Positions 47,865 to 59,238 of a stretch of 64,000 bases of DNA are shown here, one piece after another (position 1 is the first letter of the stretch; each line of letters begins with the position of its first letter). The notes beneath the pieces were generated by a model. The model was given only the letters and a program-made list of their open reading frames with translations. It did no database searches and had not been told where the DNA came from. Position numbers and translations under genes: made by a program. The stretch comes from Ulota crispa (Eukaryota > Streptophyta > Bryopsida > Orthotrichales > Orthotrichaceae): NCBI GenBank assembly GCA_963920765.1, contig OY987246.1:126501-190500 (forward strand), given 5' to 3'.

Positions 47865-50022
47865 CTACGGGGAGTCCGAATCACTTGTGGCGATTATTAA
47901 TAATAGATCTTTGTTGTCTCGATAAGCTTGAATAAGTGCTGCTCCTTTGTAAGCAAAGAAACCCAATAGTAGGGGTGTCACCTGCTCACACCGACAGCGT
48001 TCATTCCTCGTGTAAGCGGAGACCCAGACTTCGACTGGACCTCGTACTAAATTTGCGGTACGACACGGAAGTTGGCATGACCACATTCCCAAAAAGAGAG
48101 GCAACTCTTTTCAAACACTCTGTCACAGAAAACAGACTTGGACCTCAGCAGTATATAAGACGAACAGAAAAGTCTTAATAACATACCTCCAAGTGAAAAG
48201 AGTCGGTGGAAGTTCCTGTGAAACGAGTAGAGAGGGCCCACAGGGCGTATAGTGCAGCCGGGATGACTAAGCGTGGAGAAGATAACGAAATTCCGCATCC
48301 ACGAATCGTCTTCTCAAATGACTCTTGCACATCGCTATTACGGATGCCGATTCTGAGACAAGTATGCAAGCCTGCCTGTCAGTTCGTAGCACTACGCCTG
48401 GATTTAGGGTTGCAACTCTAACAAAAAAGCTCAGGAACCTCTAGGAGCAACCCTGATAACAACAACTAGAACCATCGCATTTACCTGTATAATCCACAAG
48501 GAAACTGAAAATAGGGTTGGTCAGCTTACGTCTTCTTCCGCCGTTTCTGGAAGATTTCTGCAATATTCTCTTTTGACACCGAGTCGGCATGCCGATAGAG
48601 TAATTGCAGGTACAAGTAGCTGCATGTGCAGCACTGGAGCATGTCAGAGCCAAGTGACTGTCCGTTCTTTAGTGCTAACGAAGATTCCAAGACCGAGTGG
48701 CCATGACATGCTACAAAGTAGAGAGAAGTGGAGAGAAGAATACGAACTAAATTTCATCACAGTGATAACAGTTTCAAAAAGAATTACTAAGATAACTTGG
48801 AACTCACCTTCCCAATGCTCCAATGGTATAGCTAATAGCAGTCTGCAGACACACAGCAAACACAAACACATTGGGAATTTTCACAAAACAACGACAAAAT
48901 GCTCGTGGTTTCATTCAAAGTGCAGCAACGATAGAGCTCCCCAACAATAGCGTATAAATCTGACACCCTGTGGGAGTTAATTTTTTCACTCGCACTCTAG
49001 GGTGTCTCCAAACACCCAATTCTAAAAGAGGATGTTCATACTGAAAACCGTTTTCCTTTGTAAGTCTTAATTCTGAAACCGGAAAAAAACAAGGTATTCC
49101 CTGTATTCTCAAAGAAAAATAATCCAACTTAACCAATTCCATATTTTAAACTCAATCCAATTCTTGTGGTATTGTGAGTTGCTGGACTGTGATACACAAA
49201 AAAATTCAAGATTGTTGGTTTAATTGAGATTTTGTTTTGATGTTTAAACCCACGGTTTTTGGAAGATGTCCTTTCGAAAATCAAATATTCGGAGGAAGGT
49301 GTGCCCTAAATTATATACTAGGATGAGTGACAACCTGTGGAGAAAGAGTGAGGAAGATGTAGGCATCGACAGCCGCTGCTACGACGATTGTGGTCGACGA
49401 AAGGTCCTTCTTCAGCTGCCACAATTCAACCGAGTGGAATCAAAATCCGGCCTTCACATCCTCCCATTCTAGCTTCAGACAACCTTAAACTCTTTTTGAT
49501 GATCAAGTCTCCAAAGATAGCCTGCCATCCGAATTCACAAAGCTGGATCAGCTTACGGCTTCGTACTCCTCGAAGCCTTTCTTCCGCCGATTCGCCCTGG
49601 CTTCTTCCCTATCCTGAGCACCGTTACAAAACAACATCGCCTGCACATCAGAATTCGAACCCCAACCGCACAATCGAAGGTGCGCCCACAGGATCACCAC
49701 AGCCACAAATAATTATTATTATTGCGATTCTTCAAAATGGAAACTAACATCAGAATGGGGCAGCACTGACCTCCGCGCTGGAGCTCGTCGAAGGAGTCGG
49801 GAATTCCACAAGGGACTCAGAAGCAGGCCCACCGAGCTTGGCAGCCACTAACCGGGGCCTCCTGCTGCTGCTACTGCTGCTACTCGTGATCTCTCGGGGA
49901 AGGCAGCAGCGCTGTTGGCCGAAGGGCACACCACCGAACGGGGAGTAAAGCAGGTGTGAGTTGCTCCCGTGCAACCCTAAACAGCCGGGCGCAGTAAGAG
50001 TGGAGGGCAAGGACGACGCCAT
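47865..50022 (-). CDS. plastid membrane protein like the AtpI-related domain of CGL160
   Basis: Seven exons join in phase on the minus strand: 49771-50022, 49557-49640, 49335-49415, 48808-48842, 48530-48619, 48187-48352 and 47865-47981, giving 274 residues. The N-terminus (MASSLPSTLTAPGCLGLHGS, then a Ser/Arg run) is a plastid transit peptide. The mature part has FEEYEALKKDLSSTTIVVAA and then a short hydrophobic helix. It continues with SYLYLQLLYRHADSVSKENI, then EIFQKRRKKTIGIRNSDVQE, a second hydrophobic stretch (SSPRLVIPAALYALWALST), and PLLLGFFAYKGAALIQAYRD near the end. From memory this order matches the ATP synthase protein I-related domain of the green-lineage protein CGL160, which helps assemble the thylakoid ATP synthase c-ring; the naming rests on recall, not a search. 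The N-terminal domain is shorter than I recall for CGL160, so it may be a paralogue. The gene looks intact. Confidence 0.75.
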
Positions 50023-50586
50023 GGCTCCCAATTCTCCTCCCAAGACTGCAGAAAATCGGCAAATTCAATACAAATGGACACAACCCATGCCAAGGCAGAA
50101 ACTGAGACACCAGCCAGGAAGAGTGCAGGAGTGCGGGACCCCTAGAGGAGACAGAGTAAGGAAATGGCGAGCAGAAGATGAAATGTGTCCCGAGGGCCGA
50201 GTTCCGAACCAAAGATGCACGCCCTGCCTGACGCAGATCACATGATCCATGGTCCTTTCACTCCTTTGGTCCTTTGGTCCTTCCTGCCCAGATTTCCATC
50301 CCGACTTCACTTCTTAGATTCCATCGGATCATGAGCGAGGCCCCTCTCCAGTCTGACCCCTGTTCCCTGGACAAGCTCCCAATCCATTTTGACGAATAGT
50401 ACAGTTCCAGCGCAAATATTTCTGGCTAAATTTAGCAATTCTTTTACCTCATTGTGTTAAAAGTGTATTGTAAAAAAACTCAGAAACATCAAAAAAATTT
50501 TCAAAGTTTCAAGATTTAAAACTGCTTATGACATGAGGTGCAATTTGAAAAGTGTCTCAGTAGCTAATGAGATCTTACATCCAGAC
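50023..50586. promoter_or_regulatory. upstream region of the plastid membrane protein gene
   Basis: Position alone suggests promoter and 5' UTR for the minus-strand gene starting at 50022. An upstream in-frame ATG at 50043 would add seven residues (MGGELGA). No specific promoter motif is claimed. Confidence 0.3.
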
Positions 50587-51109
50587 ACCTTAAGTATCGT
50601 ACCTTCCTAGTAGGTTTGGTACAAAATAATTATTAAAAACTCTACCTAATTTTTTTGGAAATTGTATTATTGCTTAAAATTTGTGAAATAAAAATAGAAT
50701 AATGCCTAAAAAAGTTGGACACAGAAGTGTCTAAATACGGGATAAAAAATCACTATGTTTCATATTTAGAGCTTGGTGTGCAAAAAATAAGTGTGTTTGA
50801 TAATACCGTAAACATCCTTTTTGAAATAAATGCCCATAACCTGGCTAATTTTGTGACAACAATGTTTTAGTACTATAAATGATTGACTTGTCATATCAAG
50901 TATTCTATTTGATCATACTGGTATCAATCAAATCAAATATTTTGGCTCAATTACTAAGTCTGACTTGAGTAATGCCTAAATGTTACAAAATTTTACCTCA
51001 CAAGTGACTAAATTTTTTATGTTATTTTTTCAATTGCCTAAGCTTGTTTTTCAACTTTAAATAAACATTAGGCACAAAAGTGCCTAACTTGCTAGGAAGG
51101 TACGGTAGC
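50587..51109. mobile_element. about 520-bp MITE with CGTACCTTCCTAG ends
   Basis: The left end TATCGTACCTTCCTAGTAGG and the right end CTTGCTAGGAAGGTACGGTA are inverted with few mismatches for about 20 bases. The interior is AT-rich and non-coding, with repeated TGCCTAA units. The target duplication is not clear, so the superfamily is open. Confidence 0.6.
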
Positions 51110-51831
51110 CAGGAATCACATTTGATTTCCCCCCACTTTGCATTCACGCTAGGAGTCGGGTGCCACTTCGCCCTTGGTAGGATCAAAAGGGTAAAATGTG
51201 GGTATCCATTTTGGTAACTCTCAATAGCAATTGCAATTGTCAACTTCATCAGAATTGCATCTTTATTGGACCTTGTTGCTTGATGAGTTTCTGCCTTGTT
51301 TGTTTTGCAAAAGCAAGGGAATTGCAGATTTGGCATCATATCATTTGTATACACAAACATTGGGGATGTGAGACAAAATCAATCCTTGGAGAGATACTAG
51401 TGTTAGAAGCTATCATTTGCATGATAAATTTACACTTGCTTCCATTTTTGTTGTATTGCCATTGTTGTTGAGCTATGTATTTTCAATTTACATTGTTAGT
51501 TTACAATTTGCAAATGTTCAAGTTCAATATGATAACTAAAAAATAAAACAACTATGGAAGATTGATTTTAGACATCACCAATTCACGTAGTTAGAGAATG
51601 TATAAAAAAAACTTGATAGTTGCCATTTATATCTCAATAAATTACAAGACATGTAGCTGAAAGTTTCTAGACAAGGAAAAAAATTAGCCAAAATACTAAA
51701 CAAAAAGCCAAACTATTGCAGCTTGCCCTCTAAATACAAGGTAGGTAGCAAAAATTTTGACCTACAATCCAAGATTTTAGCAAGTGGAGCTAAACTTGAA
51801 AAATGAAATTAAGAGCCCTGGTACAGTACTG
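51110..51831. other. AT-rich DNA, no gene recognised
   Basis: A 91-codon plus-strand frame (51196-51471) has no recognisable family. Nothing else is seen. Confidence 0.4.
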
Positions 51832-51919
51832 GGTGGGGATGAATGAGGTAGGTGGGGATGAATGAGGTAGGTGGGGATGAATGAGGTAGGTGGGGATGAA
51901 TGAGGTAGGGATGAATGAG
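51832..51919. repeat. 19-bp minisatellite, four copies and a partial one
   Basis: GGTGGGGATGAATGAGGTA repeats four times with no visible change, followed by a truncated copy (GGGATGAATGAG). Perfect copies point to recent expansion. Confidence 0.95.
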
Positions 51920-52483
51920 CATTAAAATCATCCGCAGCTTTTGCCTTACTCAAATTTATTCCCAAATTTCCGGAACTTAAAAAAATGCTTACTTCGGTTG
52001 TATTGTTCCACTATTCGCAGTTGCTGGGGCAAACTTCCATGCTGCATTGGAATTGACCACAATGATCAATGTTTTTCAAATTTGATAAGTGTGGAACGTA
52101 GGCAACAAGAAAAACCATCCGTTGTGACAAGTCTAAATTGACAAAATGTGTTCAAATTGACAAAATAATGTTTAAAGTGACAAAAACAATGATAAAGTTG
52201 ACACTTCCTAATTGACAAAAACTATTCAAATTGACATTGTTCCTTGTAGTTAACATTATATCTAATTTTTTATCTTGTTGGTTTTTAGCACACTTCTTTG
52301 CATGGCCTTGTAATTTGTTTGTTATTTCCATAGTTTCCAATTTCAATGTAGCATAGGAGTTGATCCCAAATTATGTCAGTCCAACTCCTTACTATGCAAG
52401 TTGTTTCAAATATACCTCCATGCACTAACAATGCCAACTCACAACTAGTTCATCAAGAAAAAAGTTGACTTTGCAAAGTGCAC
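51920..52483. other. AT-rich DNA with TTGACAAAA repeats
   Basis: Between about 52136 and 52237 the unit TTGACAAAA with short spacers recurs six times. No gene is seen. Confidence 0.5.
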
Positions 52484-53318
52484 TTAACCCCTAAAGGATT
52501 GAGCCATTTTTTCAATGAAAGTCACTCAAAACTGCCACTTTTGGGGCAATTAGTAAGAAGGTAGTTTTTTTTTTTTTAAATTTAGGTATCCAACCGTAAG
52601 ATCTTGCCCTAGACTGGATTAGGTACTTGTGGAAAAAAAATCAGGTCATTCTAGATGGACATGAGTGAGATATTTACATCTAAAGTGAAAAGAAAAGTTT
52701 TTTTTCATGTGGGAGAATTTTCAAATCAATTGGAACTACACAACACATGGGAAAAATCAGTGAGTAAAAAGAAGTAGAGAATGAGTCAAATCACTAAATT
52801 GTTAAGAATTTAATTATTAAAATGAAAGTTGCAAATCCTAATGGTCAAAATGTTGTGATAAACAATTTATTTCCTTTGGTTTAATTTTTTTCCAAAATAA
52901 TGAAAATTGAGGAAAATAAAGGACTTCAACGTTTATTTTAGAGTAGAGAATCCATAATTGCCCACAAACAAAAACTCCTCATAACTTTGATATCATTGAT
53001 TGAAATTGAATGATTCAAAGCTCCTCACCTATAAAAAAAAATCTAAAGAACCAATTTCAAAATTTAATTAAAAAAATAATAATTTTTAAAGAATTTTTTG
53101 GGCTCCCCGAGCAAGCAGTCCTCCCCAACTTTTCAAAAATTCTTGCATAGCTTCTTTAATAATTGTTGGAATGAGGGAAAAAATAGATGCCCATGTAGAT
53201 CTTTGAATTCCACACCTTCAATAAAAGTTTCAAACAACCACACAAAGTAGCTTATCCAAAGGTACATGCCCAAACTCCCACCTGTCCCCCGAAGGGACAG
53301 CAGTCCTTTAGGGGTTAA
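52484..53318. mobile_element. TTAA-flanked MITE-like element, copy d
   Basis: This is the best copy of the family. The left end is TTAACCCCTAAAGGATTG and the right end, inverted, is TTAACCCCTAAAGGACTG, a match of 17 of 18 bases including TTAA. The 835-bp interior is non-coding. Its left interior (CACTCAAAACTGCCACTTTT) matches the right interior of copy c in inverse. TTAA target sites and CCC termini suit the piggyBac superfamily, whose transposase remnant lies at 13.5-15.3 kb, but a direct link between the two is inferred. Confidence 0.75.
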
Positions 53319-54141
53319 CAAGTCATTTAAAATTATTTAAAATATGTCATTATAGTATAGGCTACATTATTTGGATGTTGTCTCAAATAGTGTGAGTCAA
53401 GTGACCAAGATTTTAAGATATCTAATGAATAGCAATTAAAACTAATTTGTAGTGGAAGGAGCCTATATTGGTCTTATGTTAAGAAAATACATGTGAAACC
53501 TATATTCAAGACTTAGATAGATTTTGATTGAATGAAATAGAGGGATAATAGTTAAAATAAAAGTACTTACTATTCTTCAAACTTCTTTAACTCTATTACA
53601 CTATCTATTTACATTTAGTTATTTGCTGCAAATGACCACAATGTGTTGTGCAATGTTATGTTATCAATAAATTACTATCATTCTTATATATACATAAATG
53701 TATCAATTTTTAATATTAAAAATCACATGTCACTTTATTTCAAGAAATTGCTTCAAACTTTTTTAATGATTTGTAAGCCAACAAGAATGAAATTTGACCT
53801 TGTATGTAAAACTTACACAAAAACTACACATACTTTGAAATGTTTATAACTAGCAACTATAATGAGGCATTTTTTTTAATAATTAAGCACTCTGTAGTAT
53901 CCCATAAAACATTTATGCAATATTCTTAGAAACTCAATTAAACAAGTGTTCAAATGATGTTCTATTTCATCTTATTTAATAGTTGCAAACTTGTTTCAAA
54001 GTCTTTGTAACAAAATGACATTCATAAACGAAATAATCATTTCTTGATATTTTCATAAAAGATTACTAATTGTAGAATTAGAAAATTGACATAAAAGAAA
54101 TTAAGCTTAAATTTTCAATTTTCAATAAATGTTTTGGATAA
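53319..54141. other. AT-rich 3' flank of WDR92; no gene recognised
   Basis: Very AT-rich. No coding sequence is seen. No poly-A remnant was found directly after the WDR92 stop codon that would prove a retrocopy. Confidence 0.5.
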
Positions 54142-55242
54142 TTATGCCTTGTGCAATTTGGTAACAACCACAGTACGAATGCATTGATCGAAAGAGCCAC
54201 AAACAGCCAATCCTTGCTTATCCGGACTCCAATTCCAACAACATATTGGTTGTGGGGCTAGTTTTGCATTATTGAGCAATTCTACTTTACCTACAATACC
54301 ATATTCGTGATTATCCCCATCCATTTTTGTTCTTTGGTCAGGATAATGGTATTTGTATAAGGAAATGGAACCATCTCCTCCAAGTGTGACAAAGAGTTCG
54401 CGATTTTGAGGAAGGTGTTTTACTCCCCAAACTGTAGTACCATGCTTTAGTTTTTCCTCCAAATTTGCATAACTTTTTTCTTGATGATAGGTGCGGAGAT
54501 CAAAAAGATGAAGCTTGGATTCTAAAGTTGTGCAGACAAACTTATTCATTTTTATGTCCTTTCTGTCAAAATCTATACCGCAAATACCATTCTTCAATGA
54601 TGTTTCCCATCGCACTTTACCCATACACAAATCAAACAATTTGATATCACCATTGTCATATCCAGCCAATACACATCGTTCATCATCGTTGTACGAGTTT
54701 CCAAAAGCTACACACCAACAATCTCTTGGAGTTCCATCTATGCCATTAGGATTCTTAACAACATTTTTGGGTTCAAAACTCATAACAGGGTCACTTTTGT
54801 TCCTTTGATCCCAAATGCGGACACGACCATCACGTGCACCAGTTACAATTTCTGGTGCACCATACCCAATGTTCAAACCTCCACATCCATCCATGGCATT
54901 GATAATGGTGTCATGAGCTTTCACGTGCCATATAGGCAAACTCAAGCGTTCTAAATCCCACACAAACAAAGTTCCTTTGAAATCACCAGTAGCAAGATGC
55001 CTATCTACCAGACTAGAGGCTCCAAAAGTCCCACATTTGAAAGTGTGGTGCTTCTCTGATTGCTTCAACTTTTTTAGCTTTGGTCCTTCCAACTCATAAA
55101 TTTGAATAATACCTGAATTTCTTGCACTTCCGCCCAACACAACAAACCGCGCACTACACGGCACCCACAATGTTTCATATACAGTGAGGTTCAATGATTC
55201 AAGTACATGTTGTAGAATCTGAGGACGATTCTTTGCATCCAT
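54142..55242 (-). CDS. WDR92: WD-repeat protein WDR92 (DNAAF10/Monad), intronless
   Basis: A single uninterrupted frame of 366 codons matches WDR92 over its whole length (human protein 357 residues). Diagnostic stretches include WVPCSARFVVLGGSARNSG, KCGTFGASSL, LATGDFKGTLFVWDLE, GAPEIVTGARDGRVRIWD, CVLAGYDNGDIKLFDL, HLPQNRELFVTLGGDGS and the end VVVTKLHKA. It folds as a seven-bladed WD40 propeller. In animals, algae and other ciliates it works in the cytoplasm with prefoldin/R2TP-type co-chaperones to pre-assemble axonemal dyneins. In plants its job would be in motile sperm, and it is absent where sperm lack flagella. The gene has no intron although the other genes here have two to nine exons, and its third codon positions are mostly A or T, like the surrounding AT-rich DNA. 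An ancient retrocopy or a natively intronless gene are both possible. The frame looks fully intact. Confidence 0.95.
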   Translation of the reverse strand: MDAKNRPQILQHVLESLNLTVYETLWVPCSARFVVLGGSARNSGIIQIYELEGPKLKKLKQSEKHHTFKCGTFGASSLVDRHLATGDFKGTLFVWDLERLSLPIWHVKAHDTIINAMDGCGGLNIGYGAPEIVTGARDGRVRIWDQRNKSDPVMSFEPKNVVKNPNGIDGTPRDCWCVAFGNSYNDDERCVLAGYDNGDIKLFDLCMGKVRWETSLKNGICGIDFDRKDIKMNKFVCTTLESKLHLFDLRTYHQEKSYANLEEKLKHGTTVWGVKHLPQNRELFVTLGGDGSISLYKYHYPDQRTKMDGDNHEYGIVGKVELLNNAKLAPQPICCWNWSPDKQGLAVCGSFDQCIRTVVVTKLHKA

Positions 55243-57294
55243 TCCATTAACAATTTTTACAATTGGTGTTTGACAATTAATTCAATATTTTTCTTCCAAA
55301 CTGAAATTGGCTTGGGGTTTTTTATTTTATTTGAAGTGCCTTGAGGAAGGACTCCTTTGTTGTAAAGATGTCGTGTCACTATTTCAGGCATTTATTTGAT
55401 AGTTGTCTTCATAAAAACTCTTGAATAAAGAAAATATATATTGCAAAATCACTCGATGGAAATTAGGTTATTGTAATCAAAAACAGGGTTGGATTTGCTT
55501 TATTGTTTGATCATCTATTTTGGAAAATTAAATTTTGCACGGTACAAAATGATTCATTAGCTGCATGATGAATGATAAATTGAATGAGTTTATTTGATAA
55601 TATTATCAAGTAAAGAACATGCTTCATTAATCATAAAAAACCACCACTATCCTCAACTTCCATCGTATATGATATGTAAATCGGATAAAATAAATCTTCA
55701 ACTCTTATTATAGCTGAGTGCTCAGATTCATTCAATGTTTTAACAATCAAGGCTATGAACAATTTATATATGATTTTTCTACAAAAATTTGCTTATGTGT
55801 TTTTCTGGTTCTACAAGTTTAAATTGAAATTTTATAAAAATCCTTATAATGTGATGTTCAAAATTGGCTAAGTATTGACGAAAAGATAAGGATCGTTAGA
55901 ACGAAAAAAACGTATTTTTGTTTATGAAGAGGGGTTTTAAGAAACTCACAATAATGCAACCAAATTGATGTTTCAAAATTATACATGTAATTAAATCTTT
56001 ATCTGCTACAGCTTGTTAACCAATGCAAATCCTTGTATCTTTGCGGTATAAATTATAAAAGAGTATAATATTTTGCAATACTCTAGATGTTTTTTTGAAT
56101 GAAATGTGGTATTACGGTTTCATTTTATGGGTATTGTTTTCATGAACCATATACTAAATTGATGAGTACTTTATATTTCTTCACTTAGGATTTGACGCAA
56201 AGTTTCAATGAAGTGATACTATTTTTTTCGGCACAAAATACATATGATAGAACTACCAATATAATTGAGAGATTTTTTAATACTTCTTACAAATATAATG
56301 TCCTCTACTTGGGAAGCTTTCACATTAGTAGGTAACAAGATGAATTTTTTTCTCGCATCTTATTCAAAGACTGACTATCTATCTAATAGGTTTGGTTTCA
56401 TTATTTGGGTAGTTGGGTGTTTGTAATAGAACAAAATCTCTATTAGTTGGGTAGTTGGGTGTTGCTTCAAGAAGATTAAAATGGCGGTTATGTGCCGGTC
56501 ATTCTTATTTCTATGGTTATGTGGCAGTTATGGTTGTCCTTGGGGATGGGGTATATACGGGAATAGGGGGTGGTCTCTTAGAGAAGGAGGCAAAGCATGT
56601 AAGTAGGCATAGTACAGGTAAGCTAATTGTAACGGAAAGGAGAAGAAACCTGAAGAAGGTGATTATGAGGAAGGTCATATTAATATTTTTGCAAGGACCC
56701 CCTCTTGTGATGGCCCTCCACCGGAACGGCAGGTACAAGGGTCCACTAGTTGAGTAGTAAAGATGCACCACTGTATAGTGTATTTAAAAAATTTAGGATC
56801 TTTTTATCAAAACTCAATGTGAGTTATTAAAATGATATTTTTTTGTTTGAACATAACTAGTAATAGAAAGTTTACTAGATCTAATTTCTCCTTGTACTAA
56901 AAATTTCTGAAAAAATCTAAGTTTTAAAATTTTTATTCCTATCACAATTTGAATACCTATTACCATGGAATGGTTACATTTCTAATTTTACAAACATGGG
57001 ATAGAAAAAATCCATCATGATGATCTTCATTGTGATTCACATTCATGATTAAAAAAATTGGCATAATTATATGCATTTTGTAATTAATATGATTTTCTTT
57101 AGCATTTGCTTCAAAAATTTAGAATAATTTCAAATTTTCACCAAAATTTATAAGTATTTTTTATACATGTAGTATGCACATATAATCTTCTACTAAAATT
57201 ATGATAATGAATTTTGATGTTGGTTACATTGCCAAAATAACTCCTATAATATGATTGCAAGTACGTAGAAAATCCATGGTTATAGGCATGTCCT
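55243..57294. other. AT-rich intergenic DNA, including a Helitron-like stretch
   Basis: It would contain the WDR92 promoter nearest 55243. No gene is recognised. A short GC-richer stretch at about 56428-56749 is listed separately. Confidence 0.45.
56428..56749 (+). mobile_element. possible small Helitron-like element
   Basis: The stretch begins TCTCTATTAGTTGGG after an A and ends with a GC-rich imperfect hairpin (CCACCGGAACGGCAGG), GGTCCACTAG, then T. TC start, hairpin plus CTAG end, and insertion between A and T are the Helitron pattern. A similar end lies at 11261-11270. It is non-autonomous and non-coding; the hairpin is poor, so this is tentative. Confidence 0.35.
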
Positions 57295-58269
57295 CTAACC
57301 CCTCATTGCCTAAGGGGACAATTTCTGTCCTTTGGCAATCCATCACTCTAATTTCAAGTGTTGTAGTTTTTGTGTTCATTGTCCAATAAAATTTGTTGGA
57401 AAAATTGTGCATACCAGTCTAGTTCCTATGATAGAATTTTCAAATCAATCTAAGACATATTGAGGTTGTGAAAGCCATTCAAAGTTCACAAGGTCAATTT
57501 GAGTTTACCACATTGCATTGTGATGGTTGCAACTTTGGGGGCTTGTATATTTTTCATCAAATGTTTGTTTTTAATAAAATTTGTTGGGTTTTTTTCCCCT
57601 TAAATTTTTGTTATTATGATTAAATTTTCATGTCAATCCAAATATTCTTGAATGTTTGAGAGCAACTCAAAGTTCAAAATCCACACAATTTTGCATTACA
57701 AAGAACTTTGGTGGCTTATAACTTCTTCATAGAAACTTGGTTTTCAAAATTTGTGATTGGAAATGTTGTGCATACTAGCCTAGTTTTTGTGGTCAAAATT
57801 TCATATCAATCCAAGAAGTTTTGAGTGAATGAGAAGCATTTTAGTAGAGGGAGGTTTAGCCATAGATGTGATTTTTTGCTACTTTTTTCACTATTTTTTG
57901 ACATTCCAAACTAATTTTGCAAACAAAATGAGTATATTGATTGATATTTTCTTTCACCAATGAGTTTTTATAGTGGTTTGAATCACTTTACATTTTTATT
58001 TTATTTTTGTTTGAACAGGTTCAGAAATCAAATTTCACCTCCAAATGTGTTTTTAGGAAAATTTCAGCATTTTTTTTCAGCACTAAAACATTGTAATCTT
58101 CCAATCTATGTGGTCAAGTGATCCAAAATTTGATCCACGTCATCTACAACATGCACACTACAAGATCATACGGTTGAGATTGTTGTACTCCACTGGCATT
58201 GAGACTTTCAGCACCTAAAAAGCAAGGATGCCATTAGACCTCTTTAGACCTTAGGCAATGAGGGGTTAA
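57295..58269. mobile_element. TTAA-flanked MITE-like element, copy e
   Basis: The left end CTAACCCCTCATTGCCTAAG and right end, inverted, TTAACCCCTCATTGCCTAAG match in 19 of 20 bases. The left tetranucleotide is CTAA instead of TTAA, a likely later change. The 975-bp interior carries about three degenerate copies of a unit of roughly 160 bases (TTTTCAAATCAATC, CTCAAAGTTC and GTGGCTTATA motifs recur between 57.40 and 57.85 kb). It is non-coding. Confidence 0.7.
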
Positions 58270-59238
58270 AGGCAATCATCATAATTAATCAAGAAGATCA
58301 TGAAAAAGATCATTGTTTCAATTTACTATTGTTCAAAGTTGTCATAGTCATTACTAGAATGATAAAGTAACTACATTTGTCCAGACCTATGAAAAAAAGT
58401 AACATTTTTTCACCTAGATGCACATGTACAATGAAATTAAGAAAAATTGTAGGGATCCCTAAGATAATAACTAAAATGCAATAAACTGCCCCAAAAAAAT
58501 GGGAGTGCACAATTTCTATTCTCATGTTGAAAATTGATGCATGCCATGTTGAAAGGTGAATAGTTGAAATTAGATGATAATATAGAAAATATGACTCATG
58601 TGGGAATAAAAATCTATACCATGGTTCTATGTACTCCTAGCAGACGGATACTTGTATTTTCCAAAAACAACGTTCTATTTTTTATTCTTATAAAAAAAAA
58701 AGGTAATGGGTTTAGTAAACTTTATTATTTTGTTTGTGGAATAATTACACAATAAATTTATTTGGATATTTTGTAACTAAAAAAGAAGTGAATTTGAGGT
58801 ATTTCTTAAAGATCTATCAACACCAAAAAACGGTATCATTGCTACCACCCTGTTTTGTATCTTACAATATATTACAATATGGCTAAAGGAGAATATCTAA
58901 TGCATGCTTGTGAAAAACAAATTGAAAATGCAAAAAGGGCAAAAATTAGATAGTGAAAGTAAAATTTCTTCCCAATGCATGTCCAAGCATCTCATTTGCA
59001 ACGTCAACAAACTTGTGAATAACTACAAGCCTTAGTTCAAATTTTTGGGTGGACATGACATCTTGTCTTGCCATGGGCTTCTAATTGTCAAAAGTATCAA
59101 CTTTCCAACTTTTTGGCTCTCATTTATATTTTCCACATGTACTTTGTTTCATTTCAAGACTTCAAGTACATTGGGGTATAGTAAGTATACAACACTATTA
59201 ACGTCATTCAATGAAACTTGTACATCACATAGAATATA
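58270..59238. other. AT-rich DNA, no gene recognised
   Basis: Nothing recognisable on either strand. Confidence 0.5.

Noticed and set aside
49880-50212. 110-codon minus-strand frame overlapping the plastid protein start
   Set aside because: It is another frame across the transit peptide exon, which splices in phase with six further exons.
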